Source: Smittium culicis (taxonomy: Eukaryota; Kickxellomycota; Harpellomycetes; Harpellales; Legeriomycetaceae). From it: 16,666 nucleotides of DNA. Location of the stretch: NCBI GenBank assembly GCA_001970855.1, contig LSSN01005497.1:1-16666 (forward strand), read 5' to 3'. Shown here one piece after another: positions 1-10,157 of this stretch (within the stretch, counting starts at the first letter, position 1; each line of letters begins with the position of its first letter). A program made the position numbers and the translations under genes. The notes under the pieces were generated by a model. It was not told the DNA's origin, made no database searches, and saw only the letters and a list, made by a program, of their open reading frames with translations.

Positions 1-51
1 AGCGTCTGCCTCGTAAGCAGAAGGTCGCTGGTTCAATCCCGGTAGGAGGCA
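1..51 (+). tRNA. tRNA-Thr (anticodon CGT), 3' part
   Basis: The window opens inside a tRNA. The last bases of the D arm (AGCG, 1-4) precede a perfect 5-bp anticodon stem (TCTGC 5-9 with GCAGA 17-21) around the 7-base loop CTCGTAA, giving anticodon CGT at 12-14, which reads the threonine codon ACG. A 5-base variable loop (22-26) leads to the T arm: GCTGG 27-31, loop TTCAATC 32-38, CCGGT 39-43, with two G-T wobble pairs. The acceptor 3' strand AGGAGGC is 44-50 and the discriminator A is 51. GGTTCAATCC (30-39) fits the internal B box of polymerase III. No CCA is encoded, as expected for a eukaryotic nuclear tRNA. The 5' acceptor and most of the D arm lie outside the window, so the acceptor stem could not be checked. 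Confidence 0.93.
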
Positions 52-53
52 AA

Positions 54-59
54 TTTTTT
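54..59 (+). terminator. RNA polymerase III T6 terminator
   Basis: A run of six T follows two bases after the tRNA discriminator base. This is the usual position and form of a polymerase III stop. From here to about 240 the sequence is plain A+T-rich spacer with no further feature seen. Confidence 0.8.
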
Positions 60-240
60 GTTAAACTTATCAAGATCAATAAATTTTTCATGTAAAGTAT
101 ATAATTCGTCATAATAATTTTATTATTTTTTAAATCTTTGTTACTCTATTTTATTTATAATTCAAAGTAAATATAATATACAAATATAATATCATAAATT
201 ATACCTATAACGAGTTACAAATTATCATAAAAATATGCTA

Positions 241-545
241 TGGTTGTGTTTGACTTTTAAGGGGGCTCCGGTGCTGTTGTAGAGTAGCCTGACTGATAAT
301 GCACCGATTTTGGCTTTCATAATGTTTATAGTTAATAAAGGGTTTGATATATTTTATTTTACATTAATAATTATCAGGGAGCTTTTAAAGAAAAATTCGT
401 AATTGATTGTTGGGGAAGCCTCTGGTTTTGTAACCTTCGTATTTTTTTTGGAGCTTCTATTCTAGAATCAGTTTTCAGATACGCTTGTATTGAATAATAA
501 AAACTGCGCAGTAATTGGATACTTGGTCTCCGGCAGTTCCTAGAA
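241..545. other. G+C-enriched island with three hairpins: candidate structured ncRNA or gene remnant
   Basis: This stretch is clearly richer in G and C than the surrounding spacer and contains three separate stems. They are CGGTGC 269-274 with GCACCG 301-306 (6 bp, 26-base loop); GAAGCCTC 415-422 with GGAGCTTC 450-457 (8 positions, one mismatch and one G-T pair), which encloses a small hairpin GGTT/AACC at 424-435; and AACTGC 502-507 with GCAGTT 533-538. A T8 run (442-449) followed by GG resembles a loose Sm site or a polymerase III stop. No U1, U2, U4, U5, U6, U3, SRP or RNase P signature could be completed. The minus strand also has an open frame without ATG (559-374, about 61 codons), so a decayed exon is possible. 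The tRNA shows that G+C enrichment marks RNA genes here, which is why RNA is my first guess. Strand and ends are not determined. Confidence 0.4.
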
Positions 546-1489
546 TTTAATCTTTGATATTATTTACATTTAAACTACTAAAAAATATTATAAAACTTTT
601 AAAACAAATATAAAAGTATCGATAAATAAGCTAAAATCTAAAAATAGAGTTCACTGAAAACACAATATCTAAGAAATATGTCAAGAAAAAGTGAACCATA
701 GGCAAAGACATCCTTATTATTGACCAATTAAATTTTTTAAAAATAAATTTTTGGCGAGTAAATGAAAAAAATATAACACTTAAGTCAGAAAACTATATTT
801 TTTATATTTATCATTTTAATTATTCAATATTTTTGAAATAATATCATAATCAATTTAAGCATTAAATTTTTTTAGTTATCTTTCTGGGATTTTTTTTTAT
901 CATAAAGAGCTTTACCAAAACAGTTCTAATTGAATAAATAAAAATTTTTCTCATATATTTTATTGATTGTTAGATAATATGGGGGGAAAAAAACACATAA
1001 ATTCTCAAAATTTTTAGCCTATATCGAATTTTGAATTTTCATAAGCGCTTTAAACAGGATAATTATATCTAATTATACATTTCTAAATAATAATTTATAC
1101 GTTTTAAAATTATTTCAGGTAATTTTATTTTTATACTAGAGTTTTTAATTTGAAAGCCTTATTCTTTAGTTTAAATCTGAATTTTCAGTGATGATTAACC
1201 TTCGAATCTTAACTTGCTATTTACCTTTTTTTTAGTGTAATAATTTTTTTCTCGTTTTTATTATTCCATTTCTCCTTCCAATATATTTTCTAATAACTTT
1301 ATTAGATCTTTTCATGAAACATTAATAAATTTTTATTTAAATAATATTTATTCTGAAAATAGAAACGTATTCGTTTTTGGAAAATTTTTCATCGCTAAAA
1401 TTATCTCAACCTTAGTTTTATCATTATTATATGATTTATAATCTTTTCTAAATATTTTTTAATATTTTTTATCTATTTTTAAACATTGA

Positions 1490-1509
1490 GAAATTTGAAA
1501 TTTGAAATT
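1490..1509 (+). repeat. Short tandem repeat, unit GAAATTT
   Basis: Nearly three head-to-tail copies of GAAATTT. Small simple repeat; no function inferred. Confidence 0.6.
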
Positions 1510-1585
1510 ATTTTAAAATTATATTATAATTTGTGAAAAAATTCGATAAATTTCAGTGCTTAAATTCAGTAAACTTTTTTTTATT

Positions 1586-1630
1586 TTAAAGATAATAAAT
1601 AGCGATTAAAAAAAAATTAAAGATAATAAA
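1586..1630 (+). repeat. 14-bp direct repeat TTAAAGATAATAAA
   Basis: Identical 14-mers at 1586-1599 and 1617-1630, offset by 31 bases. In so A+T-rich a background this may be chance or a small local duplication. Confidence 0.5.
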
Positions 1631-2422
1631 AATTTTATTAAAAAATTACTATTTTTATTTCAAATTTAGGAATGGCCTATTTATAATTCCGTTTATTTTT
1701 TAAATAGGATTTTCTTATTTTTTATTCTGTCAAAGAAACACCTAATTTTATTTTAATTCTTATAAACACGTTCACTAATTTTCTCTTATATTTTTTTTCG
1801 ATTTTAGCTAAACTTAAAATATTTTGATTTTATTGTAACTTATTTATACTGTTGACTTTAGCTCCAATATTTTTTGACTTTTTCATTGTTAATTTTTATC
1901 AAATTTAGTAAATAATTATAATTATTAAGAAAATTTAAAATTATTTACGAAAGAGCTCGATTTTATCTTTTTTATATTCTTAAGATTTTCGGGAATTTTC
2001 ACCTCAATTATATTTTCGATTTTATATTTTAGCATGATAATCCGTTTTTTTAAAACGAATTTTTCTTGTACTAGTGTGTAATTACCGTATTATTATTCCG
2101 ATTTAACCCAACATAACATCATTTCTGTGAAATTGTTACACAATATTATTCATAATTATTTATTATTTAATTCTTAACTATGATGGACTGTTTTTTTTTC
2201 CATGTCAGCAGGATATTTTTTTACTTAAATGTAAAATTTTGCGGTATTATCATAAGTAATAAATTATTATCTGGTATTGGAAATCTATTGTTTATTTAGT
2301 AATAAACTCAAAGAATTAATGGTTTTATTGCACTATTTTCAATAGATTTAAGCGTTATTTTATAAAATTTGGTGATTAGGTATTCATATTATAAAAAAAT
2401 AAGTATAAATAATTTTCATTTT

Positions 2423-2440
2423 CATTACATTACATTACAT
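2423..2440 (+). repeat. Microsatellite, unit CATTA
   Basis: About 3.6 perfect tandem copies of the pentamer CATTA. Confidence 0.75.
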
Positions 2441-3062
2441 ATTTTATAAGCTAATTTTTTTCAGAAATAACTAAAAATCAAATTTAAATGGAAACTTGAA
2501 ATCATATGCATGTGAAAAAAATTTTTTAGCCAATATTTTAGATGTTCATTTTTTTACTAGATTAATGTCATAAATAGAGAATCATGTCAAATATATAAAT
2601 TTCATTGATAATTTATGAGATTTATTATAATCTTAAAATAACACATTTTCTTATAATAATTTTAAGTTTTTAAAGGTCTGTCTTGAATTATTTTTACCTT
2701 TTATGAACTATACACTATTCTGCCAAACTTTTATTTAATAATTTATAAGGGTTAAAATTTCCTTTATATACGCTGTGGTCTATCATCATTATGACTTAAT
2801 ATCCCTCTCTTCAATATGTTAATATCATGATAATTTTTTTTAGTTTTAATTCTATATGATTTTCATAGTTATTATAATCGATGGTTATAATTTGACTCTA
2901 ATTATCAGTTAATTATTAATTTCATAATGTGCCATTTTTCTGATAATAGAAACGCATATTTTTTATTATGCATGTTTTTTTTATTTTATTTTATTTCATA
3001 ATATTTACTCGTATGGGCATTCTTTATTATATTAATTCTAGTATTATATGTAAAATATAATT

Positions 3063-3076
3063 CCCACCCCATCCCC
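3063..3076 (-). other. C-rich patch (three G-runs on minus strand)
   Basis: The + strand reads CCC-A-CCCC-AT-CCCC. On the minus strand this gives three G-runs of 3 to 4. That is one run short of a canonical four-run quadruplex, although a two-tetrad form is conceivable. It stands out because runs of C are nearly absent from the surrounding kilobases. Confidence 0.4.
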
Positions 3077-3619
3077 ATTTAATCCTTTCATTGCTTAAAT
3101 CTCCAATTTAAAATTTTATTGATGATTTAATTGTTTTACTTTTACTTTATTTTTTATACCAATTTTAAAAATTTCTAACAATCCTAATGATTCATCATTT
3201 CAAATTATATAAATAAAGCAAATGACTTATTTCTCCTAAAATTTAATACTTTCATCAGCACCATTGATTTATTTATCACTTTCAAGATTTTACGACTTTA
3301 AATAATTTTTATGGGTTTTAATTCTCCGTATTTTGATTTAATAATTTAGTTCATTTCGATTTGCTCCGAATAACCTACATTTATACAATTTTTTATATTT
3401 TTTTCGGCAAATTTTCAAAGGAATGCTATTTTTCGTTATCAAATTTTATAGCTGAATATCTTGATCTTTTTTTTTAAAGAAAATAGTTATATTTCTGTTT
3501 AAATTATTTATCTTATACTAGAGTACTGTTGATTCAATTTACCTGAATGCTTTGAAACTAAATCATGCGTAAAATTAGACAATTTTAGCAAATTTTGTCT
3601 AATGCAGGTTGTATTATTA

Positions 3620-3669
3620 CTGTATATACAATTTGGGATAATAAAAATGATCATTTACAGTATATACAG
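3620..3669. repeat. 10-bp inverted repeat CTGTATATAC / GTATATACAG
   Basis: Perfect arms at 3620-3629 and 3660-3669 with a 30-base spacer. Each arm also holds the palindrome GTATATAC. It could be a weak hairpin or chance. Confidence 0.45.
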
Positions 3670-6087
3670 AAAATTAAAATTAGTCTTTTTTTATGTCTTT
3701 TCTATCTCATAATTATAATGATGCGAAATTTTTTTTCTTTTCCAGTATGGATCGCAGATAATATTATAATTCTAATGCTTTTGGGGTTCCCAATCACTCG
3801 AAATTCATCTATTTTTAAATCTAGATTCTTGAATACTTCAAACTCATTTTTTTTCTTAAAACAATGAGATTTTTTCCTGGAAAAAATTTTGATGAATTGA
3901 ATCATAAATTTTATTCATCTTAAAATACTTTCAGCGATACCTTCCGGTTCTTTGATCTCTTTAAAGCTATTTTGTAATTTTTAATAATTATATTTATACT
4001 GATTCAGCCCATTTATAGTTCTCTTATGACTATTTAATATTCATTGGTTGGTCATGGCAGATTTTTTTTAGTCTCATTTCTCACAAGAATTTTTTGAGTT
4101 ATATATATTTATTTTTATTTTTAGAAAAAAATATTCTATTAAAATTTAATCGCCATTTTAAAAAAAATTTACATCAAATAATAGGCTACCTTTAGATCCA
4201 AACCAGATCAATATTGACTCTTGTTCTTTTTAGATAAAATAGCGCAATAAATTCCTGATTTATATTATTATTTAGATACTACTAGCAGTTAGATCATATC
4301 ATTTTTTGCAAATAAACTTATTTGGAGAAAAAATTGTAAATTTTATTAGAGATCAAAAACCAATTTAATGAAAAAATAATAATTGAAAATAATTAAAAAT
4401 ATAGCAAAATACATTTGTATAATTATAACAATTAACTAAAAGTCTGTAGCCGCGAAATAGCACTAATTAATTTGATTTATATGCATATTTTGACAGATAA
4501 TTAAAGCTCCAAAAAAAATTATACTTTATACCTTTTTCTCGAAAAAGCTACCAGATATTAGCGAAAAATAAAAAATTGACAGTCGCAGTTTTTTTTTTCA
4601 CTATTATTTTATATCAATAAATCAACAGGTAGAAGGCGATCAAAATTACTGAAGATAAATTATTTTATTTCTTATTTTAAACTGATATAAGAAAAAAATG
4701 ATAATAATTGTTCTTTTTATATTAATATGAGAATTTTCTTGGGAAAAAAAATAAAATAATACTTGCTTATAAAAAATAAATGAAAAAAAAAGCATAAATA
4801 GTGGTTTGAATTTTTAATAATAATATAAAATTTTTGAATCGTATACGAATGCAACTTGGCTTGTTTTATTAATATTTTAAGTCATAAAATTCAGTCTTGT
4901 AAAAATTTTTTAATTTGTAAAATAAAGCTAATTAAGATATTAATTTTATTATATACCCATAAAAACTTAGCTTTAAAATTTTTTATTTTTAGCAATTATA
5001 AGATTTTAAAATATGATGTATTTTACTCATTTTTATAAGATGCTGTTTTAGATAATAATAAAATTTTGTTTTTTTAACGGATACTTACAATAAATAAAGA
5101 TTCAAATTATAGAAGCGAAAAATTAATAAAGCACAAAGAAAAGTAATATTTTGACATAAAAGCTCATCTCTGTCAATATTTTAACATTTTGGAATTATTC
5201 TATAATTTTTTATTAATAGTATTCTTTTTAAGATTTATAAAAAATCAAATTTGAATTCCTATTCTGTATTATATAAAATTCATAAATCAATTCATAATAA
5301 ATTATATTGAATTAATATAATCAATTATAAAATCTTAACTTGACCTCAGTTATAACATTGATTCTCATAATATTTTCCATTAAAAAAATCTCTAACAATT
5401 TATTCAAAACTGAAAAAATTATAGTATTTAATATGGCGAATAAACTAAAAAAAAATTTAATGGCGATACTAAACGGTTGAAAATTCCAAAAGATAATAAG
5501 TATTTACCTTTTATAAAATTTTCTCGATAGTTAGATTAGTTAAATTTGGTTTTATTTGGTTTTAAAATTTTTATTTTTTATTTTAAATGATTAAGGTTAA
5601 AAATGCTGTATATTTTTATGTAAAACGTGTTGAAGTTTAATCCTACGATAAAAGAGTATATTTATACCTTATTAAAAAAATTTTACGAGACAAGTGTCTA
5701 AAAGCATTTAATAGTAAAAATAGTAATTGGTTAACTATATTTAGTGTGCATTAATTAAGAACTGATTTACAAATATTTTTCAGAAATAAGAAAAATAAGC
5801 TAGCTCAAACATATCTTACTTTATTCCTATTTTCCCACGTAAAAACATATTTCCTAATATGTAATTAAATAAATGTATATAAATTAAATCTCTGTCGTTC
5901 CTCTGAGTGACAAATTTTTAAAAAATCTATTAATTCAGTTAAATATATTTAATATCCTGTTAATAACAATGAAAAAATCTTTTTTATATAAGAACTATTA
6001 AAATTAATTTTGTTAGAGTAGAGATAAGTGTGATAAAGATAGATTTAAATACGAATGGCATAAAAAAGTTAGAAATTGTCATGAATG

Positions 6088-6188
6088 GAACTTTCTATAA
6101 CCTTCTAGAATGTTTCAGAATATTCAGATATCATCAGAAGCAATGTTCTAGAATGTTATGAAACGTTCTAGAACATTTACGAAATTTC
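6088..6188 (+). promoter_or_regulatory. Array of heat-shock elements (HSF-binding nTTCn/nGAAn units)
   Basis: HSF trimers bind alternating TTC and GAA blocks spaced every 5 bases. Three groups are present. The first is GAA 6088 and TTC 6093. The second is TTC 6103, GAA 6108, TTt 6113, GAA 6118, TTC 6123, where four of five are perfect. The third is an unbroken nine-unit run at 5-base steps from 6146 to 6188: TTC, GAA, TTa, aAA, TTC, GAA, TTt, GAA, TTC, where six are perfect. TTCTAGAA occurs three times in full. The array lies about 190 to 290 bases upstream of the TATA box at 6378, a sensible promoter distance. Density and phasing are well beyond what scattered chance motifs give. Confidence 0.8.
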
Positions 6189-6207
6189 TTATCGATTTTA
6201 ATTTTTC

Positions 6208-6228
6208 TTACGTAATAATTTTACGTAT
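6208..6228 (+). promoter_or_regulatory. TTACGTAA / TTACGTAT bZIP-type sites
   Basis: TTACGTAA (6208-6215) is a perfect palindrome matching sites bound by fungal Yap/Pap1-type and CREB/ATF-type bZIP factors. A near copy TTACGTAT follows at 6221-6228. Both lie between the heat-shock array and the TATA box. Factor assignment is inference from the motif only. Confidence 0.45.
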
Positions 6229-6258
6229 TCATATTTTTAAACATCGATAACGATTTAT

Positions 6259-6292
6259 TTTGATTACTAATCAAGTTTGATTAGTAATCAAA
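6259..6292. repeat. 16-bp perfect inverted repeat carrying TTACTAA and TTAGTAA
   Basis: Arms 6259-6274 and 6277-6292 are perfect reverse complements with a 2-base spacer. Each arm is itself a palindrome around one central base: TTGATTA-C-TAATCAA and TTGATTA-G-TAATCAA. The cores TTACTAA (6264-6270) and TTAGTAA (6281-6287) equal the classic Yap1 response element in its two orientations. The DNA could extrude a cruciform, or hold two bZIP dimers side by side. TAAT cores would also suit a homeodomain factor. Confidence 0.75.
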
Positions 6293-6369
6293 CAGATATT
6301 TTTCTATAGCTTTCTTTTTAGTTTATTCTGTAGTTTTTCTTTTAAGTTTATGACCTAAAACCAAGCAAC

Positions 6370-6399
6370 GGAAAAAGTATAAAAAGGTTACGTTTTTCC
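6370..6399 (+). promoter_or_regulatory. TATA box framed by a 7-bp inverted repeat
   Basis: TATAAAAAG (6378-6386) is a strong TATA match. GGAAAAA (6370-6376) before it and TTTTTCC (6393-6399) after it are perfect inverted repeats. Transcription would start roughly 30 bases or more downstream, near 6405-6430, inside the proposed R region. Confidence 0.65.
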
Positions 6400-6444
6400 T
6401 GTCTTGAATTCGATATCTAGTATCTTGTATACTTTCTAATGAGT

Positions 6445-6454
6445 AATAAATAAA
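6445..6454 (+). promoter_or_regulatory. Poly(A) signal of the LTR (overlapping AATAAA pair)
   Basis: AATAAA occurs at 6445-6450 and again at 6449-6454. It lies about 65 bases past the TATA box and about 65 bases before the proposed LTR end, as expected at the R/U5 border. Confidence 0.5.
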
Positions 6455-8833
6455 TATATTTATAGTAAATATAACTTTTACTTCACTTGCCTTGCACTCT
6501 TATAACCCAGATCTTGACAGAAATAATATTTAAAAATTTTTAAAATATGATTCCAAGAATAAAATCAGATTAAAAAAAGATACATATCCGAATCATAATT
6601 TTATTAAAATTTTCATACTAATGAATATAAAACTAAAATATTTATCATAAAAATCGATTGCTAATATAAGATATTTTAAAATAATATTTAGATTAATTTT
6701 TATAGTAAAAAATTAAATTTGAATTTACGAAAAAAATATTAAAAATCTAGATTTTCTAAAAAATTAAAAAAACATGATTTCATAAATTTTTATTTAATAG
6801 ACTACTTGATTCTTTCTGATTAAATACTCAGTAAAAATCTAAAAGCGCTGAAAAATTAGGAAAAAAAAAAAGAGTTAAAATAATATCAGTTTACAAGAAT
6901 ATTTCAATAGAAAAGTAATTTAATTGGATTTATCTAATTATTTATATTAATATTGCTACATAAAACTAATTGTATTTGACAAAATAATTTTTTACTCTTT
7001 TATATTTCTAACTTAGTCAATTTATTACATACTGAAAAAAAATTGTGTAGCCTTTTTTTATTATCTTCAGTATTGACTTTATTAAGGTTACTAACAAGTA
7101 GATTTTGAAATTTTTTTATATTTTGAGCATTTAATTAAAATAAAGACTAAATACAAACAAAAAATTAATTTTTTCGAAACTCATGTTTTATCACCCCTTT
7201 CATTTTAACTTTTTTCTACTTGTCTATTTCAAATACATTAAACTATCAATAAATATAGTTATCTAAAAATAATTAATATAGTTAAAATGTAAATGATGGA
7301 TTTTTTTTAAATTAAATCGAGAGCAAAAAAAAAAAAATTCAAGGTAGTATTTACATGAGTTTATAATTAAATATTATTTCATCTCTTTTCTTAAAAATTA
7401 TAATTTTTTATTAGTAGTAAATCTTAATGATTATCGATTTAATATTTCACACCAGTATCTACTAAAATTATTATAATTAATAAATTATTATTCGTAGTTT
7501 TAAATACAAAAATTACTATCATAACATCCAAAATAATATTATCATATAACTTATTACTATAAAAAGCATATTATGCATTTATTGCGATTTATAATCTAAT
7601 CATTTTTCATTATTATATAAATTTGCTTTTTAAAATAATTTTAAAAAATATAATAATGAATTAAACTGTGTATATATATTCCATGTTCAGCCTAATTTAG
7701 TTTATAATTTATATTATATTAAAACAAGGCATAAAAAAATAGACATAATTTGTAATAGAAAATTGTTAATTTAGCTTCCAAATATAAATTTAATGGTTGG
7801 ATAAGCAATTTTTCTAATAAATATTCTCAAAATTTTGTTTAATAAAATATTCAAAGGTTTTTTTAATACCCTAATTTTTTTTGAATTTATAGAAAAATTC
7901 CTAAATTATTTAAAAGATGTCTATATTTAAATTTTAATCTCAATAATTTTCTAAAAAGATGTATATTTCCCTACTCATATGAATTAGTAGATAAATTTTT
8001 TTATCGTTAACATAAAATAAATAAATTTGAGACGATAGTTTTAAAAACTTATTCTAATTATCAAAAAATTATTATTATAGTTCGAAAATTCAAGAAAAAT
8101 ATAATTTGCACTTGACTATACTAAAAAATAATTCATTCATGATTCAAACAATTAAAATTAGAATGTATTAGAAATAGTTAAAATTCCTTCGAATCTTTAA
8201 TTGAAAAATTATATGTACGATTGAGTCAATTTTTAGATGTTTTATTATAAATGATAAACACAGTTATTTTTTAAAACAGAGTTTCAGTAATAAATTATCA
8301 AAAATTCAAATTAAAAAAAATATGAGAGTTCGATTTATAACCCTTTTTACAAATTTATAAGATTTTTTTAACCATTTAAATTAATCAAATAGATAATTCC
8401 AAAATTTTATATTTCAACACAAGTCAAGCTTTAAGAAAAAAAAAAATTATACAGATTTTCGTTAACATTTTATAAATGAAATTTAGGCTACGAAGGTTTT
8501 ATTATATAATCATATAGATGAATCAGCTGAGGACAAACTCAAAAAACTTTCGACTTTATATTTTTATACAAAGGACTTGCTTTGAAAATTTTTAAAATGA
8601 CATTTTAAATTATTATTATCGCATTGTTTTTTGTATAAAACTTATTATTTTTACATCGAATGAAAAATTAAAAGGTATTCTGTATTTTATAATTGCTTTT
8701 TGGGATTCATATTTCAATTTATATTTAAAATTAGAGTAAATTTCGTGTAAAAAAATATTAAAAATATCTTACTAAATTATATTAATTGAAATCAAGTAAA
8801 ATTCCATGGGAATAATTAATAAATAAAAAAATT

Positions 8834-8877
8834 AACCAGGAAGGTGGTTGGATTTCACCAACAGCTTTACCCAGGTT
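8834..8877. other. Small nested-stem G+C patch
   Basis: A 44-base patch of normal base composition inside A+T-rich spacer. It folds as AACC 8834-8837 with GGTT 8874-8877, GGT 8843-8845 with ACC 8869-8871, and a 5-bp hairpin GTTGG 8847-8851 with CCAAC 8858-8862 around a 6-base loop. It also holds two CCAGG words. No known ribozyme, riboswitch or snoRNA core is visible. It might be a small RNA, a protein-binding site or a remnant. Confidence 0.35.
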
Positions 8878-9405
8878 TGATTTTTATAATTTTTTATATA
8901 TTAATTATTTTTATTTATAAATATTGAAATTATAGACTAGTAATTGTACTAGAGCTTTGATTTTTTATCTTACTGTGTTTATTAAGCGGTCAATTCGATA
9001 TAAAATTAACTATAAAAAACATTTATAATATAATAATTAATTTTTTCGGCTACTTTCATATAATGTTATAGTTCAGTTCCATATCTTACTATTCATCGGT
9101 GAAGGAGTACAAATTTTTGATTATTGTCAAAAATACGGGTAAATATAGTATTTATTATTATATAAATAAGATTTTACGGCCAAGTCAATTCAATGAATAA
9201 AAAAATTGTATATTTTTTGTATTTTCACTGGTAAAAATTAGAAAAAATCCTATCACGTAAATTAATATAATATAAATTTCGCTAAAATTTACATAATAAA
9301 AAAAATTTAATATTCAGCTAAGATTTTTTTAGTAAATTTATTTATTTAAAGCTCAATTACTAAAATTATAGATAGAAAATTAATCCAAAAAAAAAAATAA
9401 AAACG

Positions 9406-9426
9406 TTTAATGATTTAATGATTTAA
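9406..9426 (+). repeat. Short tandem repeat, unit TTTAATGA
   Basis: Two full copies and a partial third of TTTAATGA. Confidence 0.6.
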
Positions 9427-10062
9427 AATTTTTTATAATCAATTTTATTAATGATTCTATTCAAAAGTATTCTTTTTTATTTTCACCTAAGATTTCCAAC
9501 TTTGCTTTTGAAAATTCTCGCTGAAATAGTTTTAATACGTATTTTTAATTCAATATGTGTTATTTAAACTGTAAAAATTGTTAATTTTTTGGATTTTGAT
9601 TTAAAAATATAAATACATTTAGTTATAAAATTTAAACATCAATATAATATGCGACTAAAATCTGATTAAATTAAAATGTATAATATTAAGTTCTTAAACT
9701 AATATCTTAATTTTCTACTTAAGTTATTGTATATGAGGGTTTTTTATTGGGGGTTTCATATTTTTATATATTTCAGGTAGAACTTAAATTTCAATATTAT
9801 ATATGCCATTTTTTCTATCAATAATTTTTATTGCTGTTATTATTATATAATACAAACTTATTTATTAGTTAAAATTATGCAGTTTTAACAGTGTCAGCTT
9901 TTAAAATAATTTTATGATGCACTTTTATCATTTAATTTGAATTCATGCATTTTTGGCTTGAATTTATAAAGATATTTTTTTAATTCAATTTTATATTGCT
10001 TTGCTTTAAATTTTTACAAAGTGAATATCCAAAAAAAATATATAAAGATATTTAAAATCAAG

Positions 10063-10157
10063 AAGCTGGAAAAGAATGCGATTTCTTTTTTAGTGCCTAC
10101 ACTTATTTTATGTTTATAAAATTTATTTTTATATAAATAAACCTAATTTTCCAGCTT
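10063..10157. repeat. 11-bp perfect inverted repeat AAGCTGGAAAA / TTTTCCAGCTT
   Basis: Arms at 10063-10073 and 10147-10157, perfectly complementary, 73 bases apart. The arms contain the non-A+T core AGCTGG/CCAGCT, so chance is less likely than for other repeats here. The 95-base unit could be a tiny terminal-inverted-repeat relic or a long-loop hairpin. No flanking duplication is seen. Confidence 0.55.

Larger units (their letters stand above)
546..6010. other. Gene-free A+T-rich spacer
   Basis: No reading frame, splice pattern, tRNA or recognisable element could be supported over about 5.5 kb. The longest open frames (under 95 codons) translate to Ile/Phe/Asn/Lys-rich low-complexity strings, as expected from composition. 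The first part, to about 4.2 kb, is T-rich on the + strand and the rest is A-rich. Small repeats are listed separately. Short patches of higher G+C occur near 3063-3076, 3930-3970 and 5885-5910 without a recognisable function. Confidence 0.7.
6011..6519 (+). mobile_element. Probable solo LTR of a retrotransposon with a stress-type promoter
   Basis: The 509-base segment starts TGTTAGAG and ends TTGACA, so the termini are TGT...ACA, as in LTR retroelements. In between the order fits U3-R-U5: an array of heat-shock elements (6088-6188), stress-factor palindromes (6208-6292), a TATA box (6378), a poly(A) signal about 65 bases further on (6445-6454), then about 65 bases of U5-like sequence. A TATA box so close to a poly(A) signal with no gene between is characteristic of an LTR and odd for a host promoter. 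No second copy, primer-binding site, gag or pol is visible in the window, so it would be solo or isolated. The flanks (AATTT before, GAAAT after) do not match, so no target-site duplication is seen. That points to an old insertion, recombination between elements, or slightly wrong ends. The family (Copia, Gypsy or other) cannot be told. A relic heat-shock gene promoter is the main alternative. Confidence 0.55.

Noticed and set aside
269..306. Minus-strand CAGGCTACTC resembling the conserved 3' region of nuclear RNase P RNA
   Set aside because: It lies inside a self-complementary hairpin, and no matching 5' conserved region or closing P1/P2 stem is found.
305..460. U2 snRNA-like words (TTTTGGCT near 308, T8-GGAGC near 442)
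   Set aside because: The branch-site-recognition GTAGTA and the conserved 5' domain are absent, so the words are isolated matches.
374..559. Minus-strand open frame of about 61 codons in the G+C island
   Set aside because: No ATG, no GTA donor that joins it in frame to another exon, and other frames of the island are open too. Kept only as an alternative for the island.
3595..3867. 90-codon open frame on +
   Set aside because: Translation is Ile/Phe/Asn/Lys-rich with no motif and no proper upstream context. Base composition matches the surrounding spacer, so it is a chance frame.
3702..3905. 67-codon open frame on -
   Set aside because: Overlaps the previous chance frame in antisense, is lysine and isoleucine-rich, and has no supporting feature.
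4856..5038. 60-codon open frame on +
   Set aside because: Low-complexity residues, no ATG at its first codon, no neighbour or motif.
6006..6524. Target-site duplication around the LTR
   Set aside because: AATTT and GAAAT do not match. Small shifts of the ends gave no better pair that keeps TG...CA.
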